Source: Pseudomonas sp. H9 (GTDB taxonomy: Bacteria > Pseudomonadota > Gammaproteobacteria > Pseudomonadales > Pseudomonadaceae). From it: DNA of 64,000 nucleotides. The first letter of the stretch is position 1. Every line of letters starts with the position of its first letter. Where the stretch lies: contig NZ_SMOK01000012.1 of NCBI RefSeq assembly GCF_004353925.1, forward strand, positions 186,001 through 250,000, given 5' to 3'. Below are positions 1-7,767 of the stretch, piece after piece. The translations under genes were made by a program, and so were the position numbers. The notes beneath the pieces are model-generated. The model ran no database searches and had not been told where the DNA came from. It saw nothing but the letters and a program-made list of their open reading frames with translations.

Positions 1-348
1 GCATTGCTGCTTTCCCTGCCGTTCCTGATTGCCGCTTACCGTAAGCTCAAGGCGTTGTCGATGCTGCTGGCGGAGATGGGCGTCAAGCCGGAAATGGCGG
101 GGCGTCATACTCAGCGGGTGCGGCGGGTGATCGCCGAGGTGATTCCACTGTTGTCGCTGCTGGTGATTTTTCTGCTGCTATCGGCACTGTCGGCGAGCAT
201 TCTGCCGACCAGCGAGCTGTTGGTGCTGATCGTGGTGGTGGCCGCGGGCGTGGTTGCAGTGCTGTGGCGCTGGCTTATCCGAGTGCATACGCGCATGCAG
301 ATCGCATTGCTGGAGACGCTGGAGAATCATCAGGAGCATCACCACTGA
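1..348 (+). CDS. C-terminal end of a cation:proton antiporter-like membrane protein (5' truncated)
   Basis: The frame is open from the first base and stops at 346-348, so only about 115 C-terminal residues are present. They contain one membrane segment at the window edge, a basic loop (RHTQRVRRV), two further hydrophobic helices (PLLSLLVIFLLLSAL and LLVLIVVVAAGVVAVLWRW) and a polar tail ending in HQEHHH. This resembles the end of monovalent cation:proton antiporters of the CPA2 type. That assignment is an inference from topology and general sequence resemblance, because the transport core is outside the window. Confidence 0.5.
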   Translation, partial: ALLLSLPFLIAAYRKLKALSMLLAEMGVKPEMAGRHTQRVRRVIAEVIPLLSLLVIFLLLSALSASILPTSELLVLIVVVAAGVVAVLWRWLIRVHTRMQIALLETLENHQEHHH

Positions 349-452
349 GGGGATGCGTGGAAACGCTTCCTGCGCGAGACGATTCGAATGTCCGAGGGGA
401 TGGAGCGGTAGCGAAATCGCCACGCACAGGAAGGCATGGCGATTCTACGAAC

Positions 453-477
453 ATTAATGGCTAAGGGCCATTAATTT
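453..477. terminator. Hairpin between convergent genes
   Basis: A perfect 9-bp stem (ATTAATGGC / GCCATTAAT) with a 5-nt loop lies between the antiporter stop (348) and the stop of the minus-strand SMI1/KNR4 gene (495). It is AT-rich and has only a weak T tract, so a bidirectional terminator is plausible but unproven. Confidence 0.4.
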
Positions 478-494
478 GTGAGGATATTTCTCAT

Positions 495-902
495 TCAGCT
501 TTCCAGCCAGACATCGCGGGCCCAATGCCAGACCGATTCCCAGCTTTCTTCAGTGACGATTTCTTCTTCGCCCGACCATAGCACCACGGTACCGTCTTCC
601 TCGACGCAGTAATAATCGTCACCGTCCTGGCAAATCGGGATCAGGTCGCGTGGTACACCCGCATCCCAAGCGTTTGCCGCCACCTCCGGCAGGTAGGTGT
701 GCGACTGCGGATCGGTGGCGGTGACTGGCTCCAAGCTGCCATAGACCACGTCGCTGACCGTCAGCAAGAACTCCTTGAAGACGAATGGAATGTTGATGAA
801 CAACTCTTCTTCGATTTCGACCAGCAGGTCTTCGTCCGGCAACTCAAGCGGCACAGGTACCGGTTCGTTGGCTTCTCGGAGCTGTTCGATGACTTCTTCC
901 AC
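495..902 (-). CDS. SMI1/KNR4 (SUKH) family protein
   Basis: This 135-residue acidic protein has the SMI1/KNR4 pattern: an LPDEDLLVEIEEELF amphipathic start, the IPFVFKEFLLTVSDVVYGSLEP core and the IPICQDGDDYYCVEEDGTVVLW strand region near the end. I chose the GTG at 902 because a good Shine-Dalgarno (AGAGGA) lies about 8 nt upstream. An in-frame GTG at 929 would add nine residues but has no ribosome-binding site. The SUKH superfamily includes immunity proteins to contact-dependent toxins, but no toxin gene is adjacent here. A housekeeping role of unknown nature is more likely. Function not established. Confidence 0.75.
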   Translation of the reverse strand: MEEVIEQLREANEPVPVPLELPDEDLLVEIEEELFINIPFVFKEFLLTVSDVVYGSLEPVTATDPQSHTYLPEVAANAWDAGVPRDLIPICQDGDDYYCVEEDGTVVLWSGEEEIVTEESWESVWHWARDVWLES

Positions 903-967
903 GGTTCTATCCTCTAACCTTTGCGACACGCTGCGCGTTATACCCTAGTAGCCTGCTGCGCTAAAAG

Positions 968-998
968 CAAAACCCCGGGACAAGCCCGGGGTTTTTTT
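968..998 (-). terminator. Rho-independent terminator after the Tim44-like gene
   Basis: ACCCCGGG / CCCGGGGT stem with a 4-nt loop, flanked by T tracts on both strands (TTTTTTT on plus, TTTTGCTTTT on minus). It sits just after the minus-strand stop at 1015 and before the next minus-strand gene. Confidence 0.85.
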
Positions 999-1014
999 GT
1001 GCAATGCCTTGAGA

Positions 1015-1872
1015 TCAGCCGTTCTGGCGGATCCCGGCGACCAGCCAAGGCTGGTTTTCGCCCTGGGCGCGTTCCATGTTCCAGCTTTCGCTGAACACTT
1101 CACCCTGGTCGAAGCGCGAGTTTTTCGACACACCGCTGAAGGTCAGGGTGGCGATGGTCTTGTCAGCGCGATCATCGACGCCTTCAAGCTGCACGTTCAG
1201 GTTGTCAATGTAGGTGGACTGGAAGCCATCACCCAGCTCGGCACGTTCCTGCTTGAGGAACTGCAGCATTTGTGGGGTGACGAACTCGGCGATCTTGTCC
1301 ATTTCGTTGGCATCCCAGTGCTGCTGCAGCGTCTGGAAGTGGTTACGGGCAGCGGCCAGGAAGTTTTGTTCGTTGAACCAGGCTGGCGCGTTGATCACCG
1401 GGTGAGCAGCAGCGGCAGGCGCAGCGGAACCACCGAAGATCGACGGCTGGGCAGCAGGCTGATGTGCTTCACGCTGGTATGGCGCGTGACCGGCGGCGGC
1501 CATTTGTGGCTGCTGCTTGCGGCGACGAGCGGCGATGAAGCGGAACACCAGGAAGGCGATCAGCGCCATGATCAGGATGTCGAAGATCTGCATGCCGTCG
1601 AAGCCATCGCCCATGAACATCGAGGCCAGCAGGCCACCGGCGGCGATACCGGCCAACGGGCCGAGCCATTTCGATGCGCCGCTGGCGGCGGCAGGTGCGC
1701 GACCTGGAGCGGTTGGCGAGGCAGCTGGAGTGGCAGGGGCAGCCTGGCGAGTCTGGTGGATTGGCGCGGCGCCCGAGCTTTTGCCGCCGCCCATGCGTTT
1801 GGCGGCACTGGCGTCGAGGCTCATCGTCAGACCGATGCACAGCGCCAGGGCGATGCTGAGAAAACGTTGCAT
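1015..1872 (-). CDS. Tim44-like domain protein, membrane-anchored
   Basis: This 285-residue protein starts with a signal-like segment (MQRFLSIALALCIGLTM). A Gly/Ala/Pro-rich low-complexity stretch follows at about residues 25-80, then a short hydrophobic helix at about 95-115 (IFDILIMALIAFLVFRF). After a basic RRRKQQ stop-transfer comes a Tim44-like/NTF2-fold domain over the last 140 residues (AARNHFQTLQQHWDANEMDKIAEFVTPQML). The start at 1872 gives a coherent signal peptide; the longer open frame upstream runs into a REP element and is not coding. Bacterial Tim44-like proteins have no firmly known role; a membrane-associated function is inferred. The gene lies downstream of uvrD on the same strand, but a REP pair separates them. 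Confidence 0.85.
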   Translation of the reverse strand: MQRFLSIALALCIGLTMSLDASAAKRMGGGKSSGAAPIHQTRQAAPATPAASPTAPGRAPAAASGASKWLGPLAGIAAGGLLASMFMGDGFDGMQIFDILIMALIAFLVFRFIAARRRKQQPQMAAAGHAPYQREAHQPAAQPSIFGGSAAPAAAAHPVINAPAWFNEQNFLAAARNHFQTLQQHWDANEMDKIAEFVTPQMLQFLKQERAELGDGFQSTYIDNLNVQLEGVDDRADKTIATLTFSGVSKNSRFDQGEVFSESWNMERAQGENQPWLVAGIRQNG

Positions 1873-1965
1873 AGAAGGGTATTCCCGTTTTGTGGATTGC
1901 ACGCGCGTCATGTTGCACAGGTTGTAGGACACATGACCAGCGCCAAGATGTTTCCATCTTTTGCC

Positions 1966-2023
1966 TGTAGGAGCGGGCTTGCCCCGCGATGAAATGACAT
2001 CGCGGGGCAAGCCCGCTCCTACA
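1966..2023. repeat. REP pair (inverted)
   Basis: Two inverted copies of the GGAGCGGGCTTGCCCCGCGAT unit face each other across an 8-nt spacer between uvrD and the Tim44-like gene. The same unit recurs at nine other places in the window. Confidence 0.95.
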
Positions 2024-2031
2024 GAAGCCGT

Positions 2032-4215
2032 CTAGAGCGCTTCGAGCTTGGCGTAGCCAAGCATCAGCCATTTACTGCCTTCGGCAAAGTTGACTTGCAC
2101 CCGGGCCTGGGCGCCGGAGCCTTCGAAGTTGAGGATCACGCCTTCGCCGAACACTGCATGCTGCACGCGCTGGCCGAGGTTGAACGCAGTCTGTGGAATG
2201 TTCGCATTGGCGAACAGGCTGCTGGTGTTCTGCTTCTGGCCGGAGCCGAATGGGCGACTGACACTGTTGGACAGACGTACTTCCTGAATCAGCCCTGCCG
2301 GAATCTCGCGTACAAAACGGGAAACCTTGTTGTAGGTTTCACTGCCATACAAGCGTCGGGTTTCGGCGTAGGTCATCACCAACTGCTGCATCGCCCGGGT
2401 GATGCCGACGTAGGCCAATCGGCGCTCTTCTGCCAGGCGACCGGGCTCTTCAAGGCTCATTTTGTGCGGGAACAGCCCTTCTTCCATGCCGACCAGGAAC
2501 ACATACGGGAATTCCAGGCCTTTGGCGCTGTGCAGGGTCATCAGCTGGATGCTGTCTTCGTGCTCGTCAGCCTGGGCGTCGCCCGCTTCCAGTGACGCAT
2601 GGCCCAAGAAGGCGGCCAACGGTGACAGCTCGGCGTCTTCTTCGCTGGTTTCGAAGTTACGCGCAGCGCTGACCAGTTCTTCAAGGTTTTCTACCCGTGC
2701 CTGGCCTTTTTCACCTTTTTCTTCCTGGTGATAGATGATCAACCCGGATTGCTCGATGACTGTTTGAGTCATCAGGTGCAGGGGCATCTCCATGACTTTG
2801 GCCGCGAGGTTTTCAATCAGCTCGATGAACGCCGCCAAGGCGCTGGCTGCACGGCCTTTGAGGGCTTTGTTGGCGATCAGCAGGCTCATCGACTCCCACA
2901 TCGACACTTCGGCGTGTCGCGCATGGTCACGAATGGCTTCGACAGTTTTCTCGCCAATGCCTCGTGGCGGTACGTTGATGACCCGCTCCAGCGCCGCGTC
3001 GTTGCCGCGGCCTTCAAGCAGGCGCAGGTACGCCATCGCGTTCTTGATCTCGGCCCGCTCGAAGAAGCGCTGACCTCCGTAGATGCGGTAGGGGATGCGT
3101 TCTCGCAGCAAGGCTTCTTCAAGCACCCGCGATTGGGCGTTGGAACGGTAGAGGATTGCGATGTCGCTGCGGGCTAGCCCGGTCTTGAGCACACTTTCAA
3201 TGGTTTCGACCACGTAGCGCGCTTCATCGTGCTCATTGAACGCTGCGTACAGGCTCAGTGGTTCACCGTCGCCGCCGTCGGTCCACAGCTCTTTGCCCAA
3301 GCGATCGCTGTTGTTGGCGATCAGGGCGTTGGCTGCTTTGAGGATGCCAGCCGTAGAGCGATAGTTTTGCTCTAGGCGGATCAGCTCGGCGTCGGGGAAG
3401 TCGGCGCTGTACTGGTGGATGTTCTCGATTTTGGCGCCGCGCCAACCGTAAATGGATTGATCGTCATCGCCGACCACCATCAGGCTGTCGCCACCTTTGC
3501 ACAGCAAACGCAACCAGGCGTACTGCACGGCGTTGGTATCCTGGAATTCGTCCACCAACACATGGCGGAAGCGCCGTTGGTAGTGTTCCAGCAGGCCCGG
3601 ATGATCACGCCACAGATCGAGGGCGCGCAGCAGCAGCTCGGAGAAGTCGATAACCCCGGCGCGCTGACAAGCGGCCTCGTAAGCCTCATAAATGCTGCGC
3701 ATGGTGCCCAGGTACAGATCGCCGCTGGCCTGGATGTGTTGCGGGCGCAATCCTTCGTCTTTTTGCCCGTTGATGAACCATTGCGCCTGGCGCGCTGGCC
3801 AGCGTTGTTCATCAAGGCCCAGTTCGCGAATTACCCGTTTGACCAGGCGTTGCTGGTCATCACTGTCGAGGATCTGGAAGTTCTGGTTCAACCCGGCTTC
3901 TTGCCAGTGCGCACGCAACAGGCGGTGAGCCAGGCCGTGGAAGGTGCCCACCCACATCCCCGCTGGGTTGATGCCCATCAACTGCTCGATACGCTGGCGC
4001 ATTTCAGCGGCAGCCTTGTTGGTGAAGGTCACCGACAGGATCGAGTGCGGCGAGGCCTGCTCGACCTGGATCAACCAGGCGATGCGGTGCACAAGCACGC
4101 GGGTTTTGCCGGAGCCAGCACCAGCCAGGACCAACTGACGACCGACGGGGGCCGCTACGGCCTGGCGTTGGGCGTCGTTGAGGGAGTTCAACAGGAGAGA
4201 GAGATCATCGCGCAT
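2032..4215 (-). CDS. uvrD: DNA helicase II UvrD
   Basis: This 727-residue superfamily 1A helicase is full length for UvrD. Visible motifs are Q/N-DAQRQAV, Walker A AGAGSGKT (residues 31-38), Walker B VDEFQDTN, motif III GDDDQSIYGWRGA, motif IV EQNYRST, motif V LMTLHSAKGLEFPYVF and motif VI VGITRA, plus a C-terminal Tudor-like region (FNLGQRVQHAVFGEGVILNFEGSG). It unwinds DNA 3' to 5' in nucleotide excision and mismatch repair and removes proteins such as RecA from DNA. It starts at an ATG at 4215. A LexA-box-like sequence lies 29 bp upstream. Confidence 0.98.
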   Translation of the reverse strand: MRDDLSLLLNSLNDAQRQAVAAPVGRQLVLAGAGSGKTRVLVHRIAWLIQVEQASPHSILSVTFTNKAAAEMRQRIEQLMGINPAGMWVGTFHGLAHRLLRAHWQEAGLNQNFQILDSDDQQRLVKRVIRELGLDEQRWPARQAQWFINGQKDEGLRPQHIQASGDLYLGTMRSIYEAYEAACQRAGVIDFSELLLRALDLWRDHPGLLEHYQRRFRHVLVDEFQDTNAVQYAWLRLLCKGGDSLMVVGDDDQSIYGWRGAKIENIHQYSADFPDAELIRLEQNYRSTAGILKAANALIANNSDRLGKELWTDGGDGEPLSLYAAFNEHDEARYVVETIESVLKTGLARSDIAILYRSNAQSRVLEEALLRERIPYRIYGGQRFFERAEIKNAMAYLRLLEGRGNDAALERVINVPPRGIGEKTVEAIRDHARHAEVSMWESMSLLIANKALKGRAASALAAFIELIENLAAKVMEMPLHLMTQTVIEQSGLIIYHQEEKGEKGQARVENLEELVSAARNFETSEEDAELSPLAAFLGHASLEAGDAQADEHEDSIQLMTLHSAKGLEFPYVFLVGMEEGLFPHKMSLEEPGRLAEERRLAYVGITRAMQQLVMTYAETRRLYGSETYNKVSRFVREIPAGLIQEVRLSNSVSRPFGSGQKQNTSSLFANANIPQTAFNLGQRVQHAVFGEGVILNFEGSGAQARVQVNFAEGSKWLMLGYAKLEAL

Positions 4216-4243
4216 CCGGCCATTTTAGGGGCGCAAACAACCC

Positions 4244-4259
4244 TTGGGCAAACATACAG
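4244..4259 (-). promoter_or_regulatory. Candidate LexA box upstream of uvrD
   Basis: On the minus strand this reads CTGTATGTTTGCCCAA. It begins with the CTGTAT half of SOS boxes but ends in CAA rather than CAG. From memory it matches the E. coli uvrD SOS box at 12 of 16 positions. It lies about 29 bp upstream of the uvrD start. This is suggestive only. Confidence 0.35.
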
Positions 4260-4441
4260 TAGAAAAAGTTAGTGCTCCCGACTGGGCGGTCATTGCGCTG
4301 AAGCCCAAGGCCTGCGGGCTTGAGCGCTTTTCGTCGGAAATCCGGGCAGCAGAATTAATGATCCAGAGCAGTTTGGCGCGGGCCTTTGCTTGTGTATGCT
4401 CCGTGCCACGTTTAGGGCTAACCATTACAAGAACACTGCCT

Positions 4442-7321
4442 ATGACCACTGGTGTGAACTCCGTCGGCGTTCCATTGCAGACGCGCGGGAGTATTCGTAA
4501 GCAATTCGCGACGCAACTGGCGGTAGAGCGTACCCGTTTGCTCTATCAGGGCTCGTTGCTGCCCACTTTATTCATGCTGCTTAACGGTCTGGTCTGCGCC
4601 TGGTTGCTCTGGAGCCCGGCGCGCTACCTGCAAGTCAGTGTCTGGGTGGTCTGGTTGATGGCGCTGGTGGCCCTGAGGGTTATCCAGGTTGCTGCGTTCG
4701 ACTCGGCCATGCCCGAACGCCAGGCACAGCCAAACTGGTGGCGAATGTTCCTGACCGGCTCGGCGTTCAGCGGCCTGACCCTGGCCAGTGCCGCCATTGC
4801 CTTGGTCCCTGTGGATAACTTCACTCAGCAGGCGTGGGTATTCGGTCTGCTGGGCGTTGCGACCCTGTCTGCCAGCATCGCCTATGCCGTCAGCTTGCCT
4901 GCATTCCTCAGCTTTACCTTGCCGTGCTTATTACCCCCAATCGCTTTTTTGTTCTGGACCGGAGACGAACAGCAACAGGGCTGGGGCTGGCTCGGGCTGA
5001 TTCTGTTGGGTGCTCTACTGGTGGTGGCTTGGCAGGTCAATCGCTTGATCGAAGTAGGGCTGCTCAAACGCTTCCAGAACCAGGCCTTGATCGAGCATTT
5101 ACAGGCCGCCCAGCGGCGCAGTGAGCGCCTTAATCAGGCACTGGCAGGCGAAGTTGAGCAGCGGCGACTGATTGAAGAGCAACTGCGTGAGGCTCAAGCA
5201 GGCCTGGAGTCGCGGGTCGAAGAGCGCGGGCGGGCGCTGGACCACGCCAATCATGCACTCAGCGCAAGTGAGCAGCGCCTGGCTTTGGCCCTGGAAGCCA
5301 GTGAACTGGGCATGTGGGACTGGAACCTGGAAACGGATGAAGTCCACCACACGCAGCTACAAACACTGTTCGGTCTTGAGCAAGCGCAGGTGCGCAGTGT
5401 GCGCAACGACCTCAAGCCACGTTTGCACCCGGATGATCTGCCGGTGTTGCGACGCACGCTGGTCGAACATCTGAAAGGGCGCACTGAGGATTATCGGGTT
5501 GAATACCGGGTGCGTCACAGCCAGGGCCACTGGTGCTGGATCGAAGACCGGGGACGGGCGGTGGAGCACGATGCTAATGGCAAGGTGGTGAGGATGCTCG
5601 GGACCCGCCGCGATGTTTCTGCCCAGAAAGCCTATGAAGAGCAACAGCGGCTGGCTGCGACGGTGTTCGAAGCCGCCAGCGAGGGCATTGCCATCCTCAG
5701 TTCGGAATTCGAGCTGCTGGCAGTTAATCAGGCTTACTGCGAAGTCACCGGCTATTGCCGCGAGGAGTTACTCGGGCGTGATGCGTTGGAGTTGCCTTGC
5801 AGCCGCGATGCCCGTCGGCACAGCATGGCTATCGATCAGGCACTGGACCAGCAAGGTCGCTGGCAAGGCGAACTGGTCGAAGCGCGCAAGAACGGAGAGC
5901 TGTACCCGCAATGGTTGCAACTCAACGGTGTACGGGATGCCCGTGGCAACATCAGCAACATCGTGGGCTTCTTCACCGACCTGTCGGCACGCCGTGAGTC
6001 AGAAGAGCGCTTGCGTTATCTGGCGCATTACGACGAACTCACCGGGCTGGCCAACCGTGCACTGTTTCGCCTGCGCTTGCATGATGCCGGGCAGCGCGTG
6101 CGGCTTAATGGTCGCAGCCTGGCGTTACTTCACATTGATCTGGACCGCTTCAAATTGCTCAACGAAAGCCTGGGCCACGAACTGGCAGATCAGTTGCTCA
6201 AAAAAATGGCCCAGCGTATTGCCAGTGCACTGCCGGAAGCCGATACCGTCGCGCGATTGTCCGGTGATGAATTTGCCGTGCTGTTTGATGGTTACAACAA
6301 CCTGTCCAGCCTGGTTCGGGTGACCACGCGCCTGCTGGATAAACTGCGCGTGCCGCAGCGTCTGGGTGGCCATGAAGTGGTTATCAGTGCATCGGTGGGC
6401 ATCAGCGTATTGTCTGATGCCACTTTTGACTTGAATGCGCTGGTCAGCCAGGCCGACATGGCTAAGCAGCATGCCAAGCACCTGGGCGGTGACAGCTTCC
6501 AGTTTTACACCGAGAGCCTGCGCGCCAGTACGGTAGAGCGCCTGCAGCTAGAGAATCATCTGCGCAAAGCGATCGAAGAGCGTCAGCTTCTGGTCTATTA
6601 CCAGCCAAAGTTATGCCTGCGCCATGGCCAGCTAACGGCCGCTGAAGCGCTGGTGCGTTGGCAGCATCCCGAGTGGGGCATGGTGCCGCCAGGTGAGTTC
6701 ATTGGGTTGGCCGAAGAAACCGGCCTGATTGCACCGATTGGCGAGTTTGTCTTGCGTCAGGCCTGTTGGCAGGCCTGCGAATGGCAGCGACAAGGGCTGG
6801 CGCCGATTCGAGTTTCGGTGAACCTGTCGGTCTACCAGTTGCGTCAGGGCAAGCTGGTCAGCCTGGTGCGGCAGGTGCTGGAAGAAAGCGGCCTGGCGCC
6901 TCATCTGCTGGAGTTGGAGCTGACCGAGAGTCAATTGCTCGACAGCGTCGAGAACATCATCACTACGTTTGAGCAGTTGCATGAGTTGGGGGTCAAGCTG
7001 GCGATAGATGACTTCGGCACTGGTTACTCATCGCTCAGCTACCTCAAGCGCTTCCCTGTGGATTACGTCAAAATCGATCAGGCGTTTGTCCGTGGCCTGC
7101 ATGAGGGCAGTGAAGACGCCGCCATTACCCGCGCAATCATCGCCATGGCCAAGAGTCTGGAGCTGAAGGTGGTGGCGGAGGGCGTGGAAACCCAGGAGCA
7201 GTTAGCCCTGCTGCGTGAGCAGGGTTGTGATGAAGTGCAGGGGTATTTGATCAGCAAGCCGGTGGATGCCGGTGCGTTCGGTAGCCTGCTGACGTCCAGC
7301 ATGGCCCGTTTCTGCGGATAG
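4442..7321 (+). CDS. Membrane-anchored PAS-PAS-GGDEF-EAL protein (c-di-GMP turnover)
   Basis: The protein has 959 residues. The N-terminus has several membrane helices (about residues 33-195). A coiled coil follows (about 200-275), then two PAS domains (about 280-395 and 405-520), a GGDEF domain (about 540-700) and an EAL domain (about 715-955). The GGDEF signature is SGDEF (607-611), a variant found in both active and inactive cyclases. The EAL domain keeps EALVRW (from residue 735), the NLSVYQL strand, ELTES, DDFGTGYSSLSYL (from 856), VKID and AEGVE, so phosphodiesterase activity is likely. I chose ATG 4442; the upstream extension of the frame lacks membrane or family character. It diverges from uvrD. 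Net activity cannot be read from sequence. Confidence 0.93.
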   Translation: MTTGVNSVGVPLQTRGSIRKQFATQLAVERTRLLYQGSLLPTLFMLLNGLVCAWLLWSPARYLQVSVWVVWLMALVALRVIQVAAFDSAMPERQAQPNWWRMFLTGSAFSGLTLASAAIALVPVDNFTQQAWVFGLLGVATLSASIAYAVSLPAFLSFTLPCLLPPIAFLFWTGDEQQQGWGWLGLILLGALLVVAWQVNRLIEVGLLKRFQNQALIEHLQAAQRRSERLNQALAGEVEQRRLIEEQLREAQAGLESRVEERGRALDHANHALSASEQRLALALEASELGMWDWNLETDEVHHTQLQTLFGLEQAQVRSVRNDLKPRLHPDDLPVLRRTLVEHLKGRTEDYRVEYRVRHSQGHWCWIEDRGRAVEHDANGKVVRMLGTRRDVSAQKAYEEQQRLAATVFEAASEGIAILSSEFELLAVNQAYCEVTGYCREELLGRDALELPCSRDARRHSMAIDQALDQQGRWQGELVEARKNGELYPQWLQLNGVRDARGNISNIVGFFTDLSARRESEERLRYLAHYDELTGLANRALFRLRLHDAGQRVRLNGRSLALLHIDLDRFKLLNESLGHELADQLLKKMAQRIASALPEADTVARLSGDEFAVLFDGYNNLSSLVRVTTRLLDKLRVPQRLGGHEVVISASVGISVLSDATFDLNALVSQADMAKQHAKHLGGDSFQFYTESLRASTVERLQLENHLRKAIEERQLLVYYQPKLCLRHGQLTAAEALVRWQHPEWGMVPPGEFIGLAEETGLIAPIGEFVLRQACWQACEWQRQGLAPIRVSVNLSVYQLRQGKLVSLVRQVLEESGLAPHLLELELTESQLLDSVENIITTFEQLHELGVKLAIDDFGTGYSSLSYLKRFPVDYVKIDQAFVRGLHEGSEDAAITRAIIAMAKSLELKVVAEGVETQEQLALLREQGCDEVQGYLISKPVDAGAFGSLLTSSMARFCG

Positions 7322-7347
7322 CAGGCCGTGTGCGAGCACAGGCCTGC
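7321..7347. terminator. Hairpin between convergent genes
   Basis: GCAGGCC / GGCCTGC stem with a 13-nt loop lies directly after the EAL gene stop and before the minus-strand stop at 7359. There is no strong T tract, so it is only a likely bidirectional terminator. Confidence 0.4.
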
Positions 7348-7358
7348 CGGTTAGCCCA

Positions 7359-7682
7359 TCACTTGAGCGTGATGACTTTTGTGACGGTGGTCAGCAACTC
7401 ACCTTCATGCAGTACATTCACCCACGGAATGTCGCTGTGGTTACCTGCCATCTCGAAGCAGACTTCTTTATCGGTCAGCACCTGGATGGCCATGCCTTCG
7501 CCTTGCTCAAGCTTGAGTTCCAGGTTCAAGGCATAAGACCTGTCCTGCCGTACGGCCTTGACCAGCGTCGGGGTAACGCCAGGGTGGGCGACAGTAATGG
7601 TGCCGCGCACCTGGAAGCTCTCTGCGCCAACGCCTGGCGTCAGGGTGTGGTAGATGCACCAGTCCTTGGAATTAATCGTCAT
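7359..7682 (-). CDS. Conserved hypothetical protein, 107 aa
   Basis: The start at 7682 is preceded by AGGAG at good spacing. The product (MTINSKDWCIYHTLTPGVGA...) looks like a small soluble beta-rich protein with no signal peptide, membrane segment or recognised catalytic motif. The only notable composition is a run of hydrophobic/Thr alternation at the C-terminus (ELLTTVTKVITLK). It starts 85 bp after the stop of zwf on the same strand, so co-transcription is possible. I do not recognise the family. Confidence 0.75.
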   Translation of the reverse strand: MTINSKDWCIYHTLTPGVGAESFQVRGTITVAHPGVTPTLVKAVRQDRSYALNLELKLEQGEGMAIQVLTDKEVCFEMAGNHSDIPWVNVLHEGELLTTVTKVITLK

Positions 7683-7767
7683 CTTTTGACTCCTCGATAG
7701 TGGGATGCAACACAGGTTGCAGCCCGATCTTGTGGCTACCGAGATCGATCTTGGAGCGGGAAAACCT

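Noticed and set aside
495..902. SMI1/KNR4 protein as an immunity gene of a polymorphic toxin system
   Set aside because: No toxin, Rhs, CdiA or secretion gene is adjacent, and the neighbourhood looks core.
997..1992. Long open frame (331 codons) antisense to the Tim44-like gene
   Set aside because: The minus-strand frame has a signal peptide, helix and Tim44-like domain; the plus frame is a GC-bias shadow with low-complexity His/Gly/Arg content.
4809..4818. TGTGGATAA (perfect reverse DnaA box) in the GGDEF-EAL gene
   Set aside because: A single isolated box; a 9-mer is expected about once per 130 kb per strand, so it carries no weight alone.
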